Shown here piece after piece: positions 14,643-23,001 of a DNA stretch of 64,000 nt. A program made the translations under genes and the position numbers. The notes beneath the pieces are model-generated. The model saw nothing but the letters and a program-made list of their open reading frames with translations, was not told the DNA's origin and ran no database searches. Numbering within the stretch: position 1 is the stretch's first letter; each line of letters begins with the position of its first letter. The stretch is taken from the NCBI GenBank assembly GCA_951813535.1, contig OX638345.1:385029-449028 (forward strand). The letters run 5' to 3'. The stretch comes from an uncultured Dehalococcoidia bacterium (GTDB lineage Bacteria; Chloroflexota; Dehalococcoidia; Lucifugimonadales; UBA3495).

Positions 14643-16391
14643 ATGGATATGACGCAACGCAACATCGCGGAATCGGGGTCGCTGCCCGTGGACGACGTTT
14701 CCACGAACGGCAGTAACGACAATGCTCACCGGTTGACGTTCAAGCAGGCCGATGAGCCCTGGGAGTTTGAGGAGATCTCCCAGCTGAACTATGCCTCCTT
14801 CGTGGAGGAGGTCCCGCAGCATCCCTCCAACGACGCCGGCGTGCTGGTGGACCGCTTCCACGACCAGAACACCTACTTCATCTGCCGCCGCGACCACGAC
14901 CTCGTCGGCATGATCTGTGTCCGCGACCGCCGGCCCTTCTCCCTGGACGAGAAGCTGGGCAGCCTCGAAGAGTATTTGCCCCAGGCGGAGGGCGCCCGCG
15001 TCTGCGAGGTCCGCCTGCTCGCCGTGCGCCCCGATATGCGCCGCAGCCGCGTACTCACCGGCCTCCTCACCATGATGGCCCGCTACTGCCAGGAGGGCGG
15101 CTACGACTACGTGGTGATGTCCGGCCGCGTTTCGCAGCAGGCTCTGTACAGGCATATCGGCTTCATCCCCTTCGGTCCGGTCGTGGGCGATGACGACGCC
15201 CCCTACCAGCCCATGTACCGGCCCGTGGGCAACGTGGGCGCCGAGTTCGCCGGCCTGTTCCACGACGATGTCGACGCGCCCCCCGGCGAGCCGGTGATCC
15301 TGACGCCAGGGCCCGTGGCAATGCCCGACTCGGTTGTGCGCGCCTTCAGCCGTCCTCCGCTGTCCCACCGGTCTCCGGAATTCGCCGCCATGATGCAGAG
15401 CGTACGCCGGCGGTTGCTCGCCCTCACCAACGCCAGCCACTGCGCCGTGATGGTCGGCTCCGGCACGATGGCCAACGACGTGGTGGCAGCCCAGCTTTCC
15501 CGCCTGGACGCGCCGGGGGTCGTCGTTACGGCCGGCGAGTTTGGAGAGCGACTGCTGGATCACGCCAACCGCATGGGCCTGCGCTACACGGCCGTGCAGC
15601 ACGAGTGGGGCGCGCCCCTGGACTACGACCGCATCGAGAAGGCATTGTCCGACACTGTGGATGGACAGCCGGCCGGTTGGCTCTGGATGCCCCACTGCGA
15701 GACTTCCACGGGAGCCCTCGCCGACCTGCCCCGCCTGCAGGCGATGTGCCGGCAGCACGACGCGCGCCTGGCCCTGGACTGCATCAGCAGCATCGGCGCG
15801 ACGCCGGTGGACCTCAGCGACGTTTGGCTGGCCAGCGGGGCCAGCGGCAAGGCCCTGGCGGCCTACCCCGGCCTGGGCCTGGTCTTCTCAAGTTATCCGC
15901 CCGAGCCCGACGAATCGCTGCCGCGTTACCTGGATCTGGGGCTTCACTGCGCCGGCGAGGACAGCGGCGCGGTGCCTTTCACCCTGTCATCCAACCTGCT
16001 GGCCGCGCTGGACGCCGGCCTGGCCCGCCAGTCCGAAGCCCTGCTGTCCCGCATCGACCATGAGGGGCGTTGGCTGCGCGAACAGTTGCGCGACATGGGG
16101 TTCACCCTGGTGGCGACCGAGGACGAGAGCGCCGGCGCGGTGACCACCATCGCCCTTCCTGCGCGCTCTTCGACCGATCACGGCCTCGAGGCACAGGAGA
16201 TGGGACGCTACCTGGAAGCCCACGGCTTTTACACCTCGTACGCCAGCGGTTACCTGCGCCGGCGCAACTGGCTGCAGATCTGCCTCATGGGAGAAACTGA
16301 TCACGACCAGCTGGAAAGGCTCCTCCCCGTCCTGGCCGCTCAACTGGACGCCATGACGCGGGCGGGGGCTGCCACCCTGCCGGAGGGTTGA
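14643..16391 (+). CDS. Fusion of GNAT acetyltransferase and class V aminotransferase
   Basis: 582 residues. Residues about 30-195 form a GNAT N-acyltransferase (CEVRLLAVRPDMRRSRVLTGLLTMMARYCQEGG is the acetyl-CoA-binding region; QALYRHIGFIPFGP follows). From about residue 215 (PVILTPGPVAMPDSVVRAF) a class V PLP-dependent aminotransferase of the serine-pyruvate/alanine-glyoxylate type begins; the PLP lysine is K403 in ASGASGKALAAYPG, and DCISSIGATPVD holds the PLP aspartate. A -10-like TATAAT lies at 14598-14603. The enzyme could transaminate and then acylate one amino compound. The two domains are normally separate proteins. Substrate unknown. Confidence 0.85.
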   Translation: MDMTQRNIAESGSLPVDDVSTNGSNDNAHRLTFKQADEPWEFEEISQLNYASFVEEVPQHPSNDAGVLVDRFHDQNTYFICRRDHDLVGMICVRDRRPFSLDEKLGSLEEYLPQAEGARVCEVRLLAVRPDMRRSRVLTGLLTMMARYCQEGGYDYVVMSGRVSQQALYRHIGFIPFGPVVGDDDAPYQPMYRPVGNVGAEFAGLFHDDVDAPPGEPVILTPGPVAMPDSVVRAFSRPPLSHRSPEFAAMMQSVRRRLLALTNASHCAVMVGSGTMANDVVAAQLSRLDAPGVVVTAGEFGERLLDHANRMGLRYTAVQHEWGAPLDYDRIEKALSDTVDGQPAGWLWMPHCETSTGALADLPRLQAMCRQHDARLALDCISSIGATPVDLSDVWLASGASGKALAAYPGLGLVFSSYPPEPDESLPRYLDLGLHCAGEDSGAVPFTLSSNLLAALDAGLARQSEALLSRIDHEGRWLREQLRDMGFTLVATEDESAGAVTTIALPARSSTDHGLEAQEMGRYLEAHGFYTSYASGYLRRRNWLQICLMGETDHDQLERLLPVLAAQLDAMTRAGAATLPEG

Positions 16392-16645
16392 TGCTTCTAC
16401 CCGCGGTCTCCCCGGTACGGCACGCTCCGTTGGCGTCTTCTTTAAGGCCCCGCCGGGACTATTCACGTTTGCGGATATGGAACCGGCTGGCATAGGCTAT
16501 AATCGCGTTGAGCAGCCCATCCCGCAATTGAGCGAGCAATCATCCCCGGCGTTGGCCGGAAACAAACCGCTTTTGGCGGACTGGATTCCGGCGCAACCCG
16601 GAACGACGCGAAGGGTCGATACTGTCCAGGCTTTCGAGGCTCAAC

Positions 16646-17383
16646 ATGACCACCGCCAGGATCCCCAAAGCGCCGCCACACTTCACCCTGCCGGACCCGC
16701 CCAAGTCCCAGGACGAGAAGATGACCGCCTCCAAGCATCTCTCCCTCACCGGTGGCGCGCACTTTCTGTCCCAGCACATCGGCAATCCCGATACCACCAT
16801 CGTCGGCGCAGACCTCTACCTCATCCCCATCCCGACCGCCGAACTGACCAGCATGGCAGGCTCGGTCTATCCCGACCTCCTGGTGGCCTTCGACGCCGAC
16901 CCGGATCTGTACTACGCCCAAAACGGCTACGTCATCTCCGAGCAGGGCAAACCGCCCGACTTCGTGCTGGAGGTGGCGTCGCCCTCCACCGGACGCAGGG
17001 ACACCGTCGAAAAGCGGATCCGCTACGCCGAGCTGGGCATCCCGGAGTACTGGCGGTTCGACGAAACCGGCCAGTACCACGGCGCCCGACTGGCCGCCGA
17101 CCGGCTGGTGGACGGCCGGTACGAGCCTATCCAGATCGACCATCTTCCCGACGGCAGATTGCAGGGGCACAGCGCCGTACTGAACGTGGACCTGCGCTGG
17201 ACCAACGGGCAACTGGGCTGGTTTGACCCGGCCACCGGCGAACACATCGCCACCTTTGACAGCGAACGCGCCCGGGCCGAAGCGGAACGTGCGACCCGCC
17301 TCCAGGCGGAAAGTCGCGCCCAACAGGCGGAGGCACGGACGGCCGAACTGGAGGCCGAACTCCGGCGACTGCGCAACGGCTGA
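16646..17383 (+). CDS. Uma2 family (DUF820) PD-(D/E)xK nuclease-like protein, copy 2
   Basis: 245 residues. GAGG lies six bases before the ATG. Same layout as the protein at 13059-13817: a short N-terminal LPDPPKSQDEK, then SLTGGAHFLSQHIGNPDTTI, YPDLLVAFDADP, DFVLEVASPSTGRRDTVEKR, GIPEYWRFDETG, and an Ala/Glu/Arg-rich coiled-coil tail. Differences from copy 1 are spread evenly, so the duplication is not recent. The 254 bases upstream hold no gene; a TATAAT-like box at 16498-16503 could serve as promoter. Confidence 0.85.
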   Translation: MTTARIPKAPPHFTLPDPPKSQDEKMTASKHLSLTGGAHFLSQHIGNPDTTIVGADLYLIPIPTAELTSMAGSVYPDLLVAFDADPDLYYAQNGYVISEQGKPPDFVLEVASPSTGRRDTVEKRIRYAELGIPEYWRFDETGQYHGARLAADRLVDGRYEPIQIDHLPDGRLQGHSAVLNVDLRWTNGQLGWFDPATGEHIATFDSERARAEAERATRLQAESRAQQAEARTAELEAELRRLRNG

Positions 17384-17408
17384 CCATCGCGCCCTGGCGC
17401 GGTGATGC

Positions 17409-17573
17409 TCATGCGTACCCAGTTTGGTGGCGGGGAAACATCAGAATCAGGATTTGCCGGATTTATGGATTATCAGGATTAGGAGCGCTCTGCCCCAAAT
17501 GGTCTCAATCCGGCCAATCCGTGAATCCTGATAATCCTGATTCTGACAAACTACCCAAACTGGGTACGCCTGA
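17409..17573. mobile_element. MITE-like element, family 1, copy 1 (165 bp)
   Basis: Ends are inverted copies: TCATGCGTACCCAGTTTG on the left, and CAAACTGGGTACGCCTGA on the right. A 12 bp target duplication flanks it (GCGCGGTGATGC at 17397-17408, GCGCGGTGATCC at 17574-17585; 11 of 12 match). Inner inverted repeats CAGAATCAGGATT and AATCCTGATTCTG let the whole element fold. It has no coding capacity. Confidence 0.85.
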
Positions 17574-17732
17574 GCGCGGTGATCCTCTTTGTTCGGCGCA
17601 AGCCGGCCGGGAGCCAAACAGCGCGCCAACTCGGAGCAGTTGCCCCGGCGGATTTACGACGACGCCGGCAGTGGACTGGTATCCTGTGCGGACGACCATG
17701 ACGTTTCCGAGACCCCGCCAGGAGCCCCGCCC

Positions 17733-18389
17733 ATGCCCGTCATCCACGACCTCTCCCCCGATGCCCTGCTGACCACCACCCGCGCCGTCCGCAAGCGCCT
17801 CGACTTCGGCCGCCCCATCCCCGACGAGGTCATCCGCGAGTGCCTGGCCGTGGCCCAGCAGGCTCCCACCGCCAGCAACCGGCAGAACTGGCACTTCATG
17901 GTCGTCACCGACCCCGACAAACGCCAGGCCATCGCCGATCTCTACCGCCAGGGGTGGAACCAGTACACCCAGTCGCCCACGGCCGCTACCAACCTGACCT
18001 ACGAGGATCCGGTGCGCGCCGCGGTCCAGGAGCGGGTCGGCGACTCCGCCCAGTACCTGGCCGACAACCTGCACCGCGCTCCCGTCATGGTCATCCCCTG
18101 CATCGCCGGCCGCACCGACAGCGCGCCGGCCCTGGTGCAGAGCGCCCAGTGGGGGACCATCATGCCCGCCGCCTGGAGCATGATGCTGGCGGCCCGCGCC
18201 CGTGGCATCGGCTCCGTGTTCACCTGCATCCACCTGATGCACGAGGAGGAGGCCGCCGCCGTGCTGGACATTCCGTACGGCCGAATCATGCAGGCCGGCC
18301 TCATCCCCCTGGCCTACACCATCGGCGACCGCTTCCGGCCCGCGCACCGCGAGTCGCTGGAGGACATCGTCCACTGGAACCAATGGTAG
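17733..18389 (+). CDS. Nitroreductase family protein
   Basis: 218 residues from the ATG at 17733, with AGGAG nine bases upstream. FMN-dependent NAD(P)H oxidoreductase fold: TRAVRKRLDFGRPIPDEVIRECLAVAQQAPTASNRQNWHF is the FMN-binding N-terminus, with the Arg-rich site and the A-P-T/S-x-x-N-x-Q-x-W pattern; GTIMPAAWSMMLAARARGIGSVF is the conserved dimer core. Such enzymes reduce nitro compounds, quinones or enones, or dehalogenate iodotyrosine. It stands alone. The upstream flank is the mobile element at 17409. Confidence 0.88.
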   Translation: MPVIHDLSPDALLTTTRAVRKRLDFGRPIPDEVIRECLAVAQQAPTASNRQNWHFMVVTDPDKRQAIADLYRQGWNQYTQSPTAATNLTYEDPVRAAVQERVGDSAQYLADNLHRAPVMVIPCIAGRTDSAPALVQSAQWGTIMPAAWSMMLAARARGIGSVFTCIHLMHEEEAAAVLDIPYGRIMQAGLIPLAYTIGDRFRPAHRESLEDIVHWNQW

Positions 18390-18463
18390 GCGCGATCCGG
18401 ATTACTGGTAGAATGATTTCCGCGGCAACTGTTCGGTCCTGGAGTGGTTTGTCTGCAACTAAA

Positions 18464-18492
18464 CCCGTCATACCGGCGGAAGCCGGTATCCA
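18464..18492. repeat. REP-like hairpin, CCGGCGGAAGCCGG type
   Basis: CCCGTCATACCGGCGGAAGCCGGTATCC, a variant of the hairpin core found in family 2 elements (for example 44533-44556). The surrounding 18390-18634 stretch has no recognisable gene. Confidence 0.6.
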
Positions 18493-18634
18493 TAAAATCC
18501 TCACCGGATCAATATTCGCCTGTGCCGGGCTTTCCGGACGCCGGATCTTGCCGGCATGACGGCTGCCAAATAAGAGGGCTCTTCAACTCTGAACAATTAC
18601 TTTCGCCGGCGCCAGCGCAATGGAGAGCAGGACC

Positions 18635-18804
18635 TCACGCGTATCCAGTTTGCGGTTGTGAAACGTCTGAATCAGGATTTACGGGATTATATGATTTGTC
18701 AGGATTGATCAGTCTCCATCACGGAACGGTACAAATCCTGATAATCCGTAAATCTTGAAAATCCTGATACTGACAACCACCGGTCGCAAACTGGGTACGC
18801 GTGG
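18635..18804. mobile_element. MITE-like element, family 1, copy 2 (170 bp)
   Basis: Inverted ends TCACGCGTATCCAGTTTG and CAAACTGGGTACGCGTGG. Flanks GAGAGCAGGACC (18623-18634) and GAGAGCAGGAGT (18805-18816) match at 10 of 12 bases. The right duplication contains the ribosome binding site of the gene at 18821, so the element landed directly upstream of that start codon. Confidence 0.82.
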
Positions 18805-18820
18805 GAGAGCAGGAGTGGGC

Positions 18821-19510
18821 ATGATTAGCATTTTCCGGCGGCGGCGGCGCGAGTCGAGCGGCTCGGCGGATGGCCGCCACGGTAAAGTCCGCGCTCCCCA
18901 GGTGTTCAACCCGATACCCTGCCTGGATGGGCTGGTGTGGATCGAAGACGGCTGCCTGCACAAGTCGGGCATGGACACCAGCCAGTCCTTCCGCCTGCCG
19001 CTGACCGACGTCTCGGATATCGTTGCCGACTGGGACTTCTTCAAGGAGAACCCCACCCGCGCCGAAACCCGGATCATGGTGCAGGGCCCCACGGGTCTCG
19101 TCCGCGCCAGCTTCGGACCGCTGCAGTACTGGGGCATGATCGGTCTCACGGCTCACCTGCACCACGTCTACACCGAAGAGCAGACCACGGAACTCGGCGA
19201 GACCTCTTCCGAAGCGCCCGACATGGTGGGGCCCTTTGAGTGCCGCCGCGGGATGATGTGGGCCGACCGCGATTTCGTGTACCTGGGCAAGTCCGTTTCC
19301 CCCGATTCCGCCCGCGTCCCCATGTCCACCATCGACGGCGTGAAGGCCCACTGGGACCGGTCCGTGGTCAGCAACGGGCGTCGCATCCGCCTGGATGTGT
19401 TCAGCCGCCTGGGCGGGCTGATGGGCTCGGAGTTTCTGGTCAAGCAGGCTTCCGGCGTATTCGCCTTGGTGAACTACGTGAACCAGCTGCGCACCGAGCC
19501 ACCGGAATGA
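18821..19510 (+). CDS. Hypothetical protein with two PH-like repeats
   Basis: 229 residues from the ATG at 18821, preceded by AGGAG. After a basic N-terminus (FRRRRRESSG) the protein holds two similar halves: GLVWIEDGCLHKSG...FRLPLTDVSDIVADWDF, and GMMWADRDFVYLGK...ARVPMSTIDGVKAHWDRS, each followed by a beta strand and a C-terminal helix (LTAHLHHVYTE; VFALVNYVNQL). This strand pattern is that of bacterial PH-like domains. No membrane segment or catalytic motif is seen. Function unknown; the repeat is clear, the fold is inference. Confidence 0.6.
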   Translation: MISIFRRRRRESSGSADGRHGKVRAPQVFNPIPCLDGLVWIEDGCLHKSGMDTSQSFRLPLTDVSDIVADWDFFKENPTRAETRIMVQGPTGLVRASFGPLQYWGMIGLTAHLHHVYTEEQTTELGETSSEAPDMVGPFECRRGMMWADRDFVYLGKSVSPDSARVPMSTIDGVKAHWDRSVVSNGRRIRLDVFSRLGGLMGSEFLVKQASGVFALVNYVNQLRTEPPE

Positions 19511-19552
19511 CCCCCCGCGTGGCAGAATGTCAAGTACTCCCTGGCTGGCGGT

Positions 19553-19657
19553 CAGGGCCTTTCCAAAGTTAACCCGTCATTCCGGCGAAAGCCGGAATAC
19601 ATATTTCCCTAATGCGAAAAATCCCGTTTATCCTGTTCATCCCCTTTGAAAAGGCCT
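19553..19657. mobile_element. Short inverted-repeat element carrying a REP hairpin, with 11 bp target duplication
   Basis: Inner ends GGCCTTTCCAAAG and CTTTGAAAAGGCC are inverted repeats with one mismatch. The 11 bp TGGCTGGCGGT occurs on both sides (19542-19552 and 19658-19668). Between them lies CGTCATTCCGGCGAAAGCCGGAATAC, the family 2 hairpin. Beyond it, 19669-19879 shows no gene. Confidence 0.55.
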
Positions 19658-19890
19658 TGGCTGGCGGTACTGATGCAGTTTGAAATGGGGTATCAGGGAT
19701 TCCGATAATCCAAGATTGTGCGCATCTGGAGCCTGCGTACAAATACCCGACGTGCTGGTCGCAGAATCCACGCTGCACAGCGCCGCTTGCGCTCAACAAA
19801 CCACGTCGGTACCCTCTTACTCCATGGCTATTCACTGACCTCCAGACCCGCCGCGCCCTACACGTGCCAGCCAATAAATGGAGGATCACC

Positions 19891-20172
19891 TTGACACAAA
19901 ACGAACCGGACGACACCGCCACCCTGACCGACGCGGCCACCATCTCGGAACAAATACGAGAACACGAACTGCTCCGTCAAACATTCCGCGACGCCATCTC
20001 ATCAGTCGGCGAGGAACACTACGAACAGTGGGCCGGCATGGGACCGGAAAAAATGCTGGTCTTCGGCGAATCCCTCGACGTCGTCATAGACCAGCTCAAG
20101 CCCAATGGCAAAGACCACCGACCCACAGTGGTCGAATACCTGACCGCAGAGCCCCCGGTGCTAATACTGTGA
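19891..20172 (+). CDS. Small partner protein of retropepsin, subtype A (cassette 2)
   Basis: 93 residues from a TTG start at 19891; GGAGG at 19880-19884 decides this start. The N-terminal half is helical and acidic (TISEQIREHELLRQTFRDAI); the second half reads QWAGMGPEKMLVFGESLDVV...VVEYLTAEPPVLIL, matching the partner at 1950-2195. It overlaps the protease start by four bases (GTGA). Role unknown; by position a regulator, inhibitor or substrate of the protease. Confidence 0.65.
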   Translation: MTQNEPDDTATLTDAATISEQIREHELLRQTFRDAISSVGEEHYEQWAGMGPEKMLVFGESLDVVIDQLKPNGKDHRPTVVEYLTAEPPVLIL

Positions 20173-20598
20173 TTACCGCATACTTCGACAACGGCCGCCC
20201 CCACGTCAGCGCCCATATCGAGATACCCAGACTGAACATCACAGGAATCATCCCACTGCTCGTTGACACCGGCGCTGACAACACGTGCATACACCCTAAA
20301 GACGGCCCCGAATTGCTCATCCCGTATCAAAGCCTCAACCGGCCAGCCACCGTCAGGGGGGGTGGCCGGTACTTCCCAACGTTACCTTGAAGACGCCGTG
20401 ATCAGCTTCCGAGACTCCTTGGGAACACCGGTATTCAGATACCGCGTCACGGTCCGAATCGGCAAACCCGACGACGTGGACCTGAGACTCCCGTCACTAC
20501 TTGGACAGGACCTGCTCAGAAACTGGAGAACCATCCACGAGCCTGCCCTGCAACGATTGGAGTTTATCCCCAGGACAGCCGACATCGTCGACGAGTAG
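20169..20598 (+). pseudogene. Retropepsin-like protease, subtype A (cassette 2), frameshifted in a G7 run
   Basis: Starts at GTG 20169 (MITAYFDNGRPHVSA), carries the active site LLVDTGADNTCIHP, then meets a run of seven G at 20356-20362 that shifts the frame to a stop at 20388-20390. Removing one G restores GVAGTSQRYLEDAVISF...LPSLLGQDLLRNWRTI...LEFIPRTADIVDE, which aligns throughout with the intact protein at 1504-1953. Everything else is conserved. A sequencing or assembly slip, slippery-tract phase variation, or recent loss are all possible. Confidence 0.8.
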
Positions 20599-20664
20599 AC
20601 CATCCGCCAGAGCCATACTCCCGCATGACCACAACACGAAAACCGTCGGCTGCGCCAGGCATAT

Positions 20665-20923
20665 AATGAATTACCCAAAACGGAAGCGCACGGCATCTCT
20701 TCAATCGAGAGACATCCGGACATTGAACCGGAATGGATTATGCGAATCATTGCCAATCCACATGACCGGTTCGAAGAATATCGTGGCCAGGAACGAATGG
20801 CCGTTGTGATCGGAAGCTCGCCATTGGATCAAGTTGGTATTTCTGGGCGACGTAGAAACCGGCCTATTCCACACTGCATACATGGACCGCAGATTGGCAG
20901 GAAGGTACAGAGGGCTACCATGA
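20665..20923 (+). pseudogene. DUF4258-like toxin gene with a frameshift
   Basis: First frame: HGISSIERHPDIEPEWIMRIIANPHDRFEEYRGQERMAVV. Then, after a frame change near 20808, EARHWIKLVFLGDVETGLFHTAYMDRRLAGRYRG and a stop at 20921-20923. Together these give the usual layout of small DUF4258-type toxins (EWI..v..NP near the N-terminus, H.A..DRR near the end). The stop overlaps the next ATG by four bases. No good start codon is visible. Probably inactive unless the frameshift is an assembly error. Confidence 0.6.
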
Positions 20924-21240
20924 AACAGCGCGGGAACGACCGGCAGCGCACTTTCAATCCGGAACCTGTAGTGAGGTACTTTCCAGAAACCCAATGGCTT
21001 TGGGTTGACAGTGGAAAACCCCTGGGGGAGGCTGAAACGATAGCGAACGGCGTCGTTGTTTATTACGGTAAAGACGACGCTGGCCAGGCTGAAGGGGTTC
21101 GGATCGAGTTCGCCGAATCCGTGTTGAAACCATTCGTTGACGCCATACTGGCAAAATACGGCGTGGAGCCAATGCAGACCCGGGACGCCGACCCGGTGAA
21201 TACGCCGCAATCCGCCCCGAACGGCGTTCCCGCTGAGTAG
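20920..21240 (+). CDS. DUF2283-like protein, presumed antitoxin
   Basis: 106 residues from the ATG at 20920, preceded by GAGGG. PVVRYFPETQWLWVDSGKPLGEAETIANGVVVYYGKDDAGQAEGVRIEFAES follows the DUF2283 pattern: a beta hairpin with a 'v.v.yd..G...gieI' end. Such proteins are often next to DUF4258 genes, as here. The C-terminal 35 residues are a disordered tail. Antitoxin role is inferred from the pairing. Confidence 0.6.
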   Translation: MKQRGNDRQRTFNPEPVVRYFPETQWLWVDSGKPLGEAETIANGVVVYYGKDDAGQAEGVRIEFAESVLKPFVDAILAKYGVEPMQTRDADPVNTPQSAPNGVPAE

Positions 21241-21264
21241 CCCCGCAGCCACCGGCAAAACCCC

Positions 21265-22647
21265 ATGTCCAACGTCGCCAACCGCACCATCTTCATCCGC
21301 GATAACCTGGACGTCATGCGGGGCGTCAACTCCGCCTCCGCTGACCTCATCTATCTCGATCCGCCCTTCAACTCCAAGCGGATGTTCGAAGCTCCCATCG
21401 GCAGCCAGGCGGCCGGAGCTTCATTCAAGGACGCCTGGACGTTGGACGACGTCAAGGAGGAGTGGGTCACCCAGATTGAGGACGAGCACCCGGCCCTGGC
21501 CCACATCATCACCGCCGCCGGCAAGGCCCACTCGGAGGGGATGCAGGCCTACCTCACCTGGATGATCGTCCGCCTCATGGAGATGCACCGGCTGCTTAAG
21601 CCCACCGGCAGCATCTACCTGCACTGCGACCCCACGGCTGCGCATTATCTGAAAGCCTTGCTGGATTCGGTGTTCGGTCCGGAGAACTTTCGCAGTGAAA
21701 TCACCTGGCGACGCACCAATTCTAAAGGGTTGTCATTCAAGAGCTATCCAAATAACCATGACACTTTGTTCTACTATTCCAAGGGCGACCAGTTCACATG
21801 GAACCGCTCATATCGCCCCCATGACCGCGAATATGTGGAACAGTTTTATCGCCACGTGGAACCCCAGACTGGTCGCCGATATCGGCTGAGCGACCTGACC
21901 AATCCGAACAAGGATCGGCCCAACCTGACCTACGAGTGGAACGGCCATGTGCGGGTCTGGCGTTGGACGAAAGAACGGATGCAGGAAGCCCACGACGGAG
22001 GAATCATTCATTATTCGTCAACGGGACTCGCCAGCCAAAAGCGTTATCTTGACGAGATGCAGGGCAATCCGGTCGATACCATTTGGGATGACATCAAACC
22101 CGTCCAGGCTCAATCCAAAGAGCGCACCGGCTATCCCACCCAGAAGCCCCTGGCCCTGCTGGAACGCATCATCAAGGCGTCGTCCAACGAGGGCGATGTC
22201 GTCCTTGACCCCTTCTGTGGCTGCGCCACGGCCTGCATCGCCGCCGAGCGGCTGGGCCGGCACTGGATCGGCATCGACATCTCTGAGAAGGCCTACGAAC
22301 TGGTCATCGACCGGATGCGCCGCGAAGTCAGCCTGGGCGACGAAGAAAAGCCCGCGCTGTTCGGGAGCGTAACCCACCGCACCGACGTACCCAAGCGCAC
22401 CGACGCTGACGCGCCCCGCCGGTCACCCAACATCAAGGAACTGCTCTACGGGATGCAGAACGGCGGTTGCGCCGGCTGCGAACTGGCGTTGCCCGTTCGT
22501 CTGCTGGAGTTGGACCATATCATCCCCAGGTCCAAGGGCGGCCCGGACGTGGATGCCAACCTGCAACTCCTGTGCGGCTGGTGCAACCGCACCAAGGGCG
22601 CCCGCAGCAACGAGTACCTCCGGGAGCGGCTGGAACAGGTGGCGTGA
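21265..22647 (+). CDS. DNA methyltransferase fused to a C-terminal HNH nuclease domain
   Basis: 460 residues. Beta-class amino-methyltransferase: motif [13 protein letters not shown] (about residues 27-37), [17 protein letters not shown], a central target-recognition part (GLSFKSYPNNHDTLFYYSKG), then GYPTQKPLALLERII and motif [30 protein letters not shown]. Residues about 403-455 form a zinc HNH domain: CAGC, LDHIIPRSKGGPDVDANLQLLCGWCNRTKGA. Either a one-protein modification-restriction enzyme or a methylase with a nicking role. Its last 85 bases recur twice downstream. It shares its methyltransferase half with the protein at 58721-60367, which ends in a different nuclease. Confidence 0.85.
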   Translation: MSNVANRTIFIRDNLDVMRGVNSASADLIYLDPPFNSKRMFEAPIGSQAAGASFKDAWTLDDVKEEWVTQIEDEHPALAHIITAAGKAHSEGMQAYLTWMIVRLMEMHRLLKPTGSIYLHCDPTAAHYLKALLDSVFGPENFRSEITWRRTNSKGLSFKSYPNNHDTLFYYSKGDQFTWNRSYRPHDREYVEQFYRHVEPQTGRRYRLSDLTNPNKDRPNLTYEWNGHVRVWRWTKERMQEAHDGGIIHYSSTGLASQKRYLDEMQGNPVDTIWDDIKPVQAQSKERTGYPTQKPLALLERIIKASSNEGDVVLDPFCGCATACIAAERLGRHWIGIDISEKAYELVIDRMRREVSLGDEEKPALFGSVTHRTDVPKRTDADAPRRSPNIKELLYGMQNGGCAGCELALPVRLLELDHIIPRSKGGPDVDANLQLLCGWCNRTKGARSNEYLRERLEQVA

Positions 22648-22649
22648 AG

Positions 22650-22677
22650 TCGAACCGCGGCCCCCGTATGCTATCTT
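22650..22677 (+). promoter_or_regulatory. Candidate promoter of retropepsin cassette B1
   Basis: TCGAAC, 16 bp, TATCTT, starting just after the methyltransferase stop codon and 37 bases before the cassette start. The same arrangement recurs before cassettes B2 and B3, which supports it as a functional, duplicated site. Confidence 0.45.
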
Positions 22678-22713
22678 GTTTGCGCGGTTAATCGCGAATT
22701 CGGAGGTTGTGAG

Positions 22714-23001
22714 ATGACCACTCCCGGCAAAATGTCATTTGAGGAAAGGGAACGCCGCGCCCTGGAAATTTACGAGGCAAAAATACGTCCCATGATGGGC
22801 CCTGCGGACGAGGGCAAGTTCGTGAGAATCGACATTCTCAGCGGCGATTGCGAAATCGGAGAGAGTTCGGTTGAGACCGGTCGTGCGCTGCACGCGCGCC
22901 GCCCGGACGGCATAATGCACACTATACGGGACCACCACAGCTACGTCATACGATTCCGTGCTCGCCATCGCTCGGCTAGCCAGGACAAGATGGTGCAATG
23001 A
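22714..23001 (+). CDS. Small partner protein of retropepsin, subtype B (cassette B1)
   Basis: 95 residues. GGAGG lies seven bases before the ATG. Reads MSFEERERRALEIYEAKIRPMMGPADEGKFVRIDILSGDCEIGESSVETGRALHARRPDG with a His-rich basic end. Homologues here (23580, 24432, 30184) share the frame of helix, then KFV.IDILSGDYEIGE strands, then a helix ending RRPD. Similar small proteins are common beside clan AA proteases in cyanobacteria and Chloroflexota (family knowledge), without an assigned function. Its stop overlaps the protease start by four bases. Confidence 0.7.
   Translation: MTTPGKMSFEERERRALEIYEAKIRPMMGPADEGKFVRIDILSGDCEIGESSVETGRALHARRPDGIMHTIRDHHSYVIRFRARHRSASQDKMVQ

Noticed and set aside
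16469-16503. Sigma70 promoter upstream of the second Uma2 gene
   Set aside because: TATAAT is present but no -35 at a proper distance; mentioned only as a possible -10 box.
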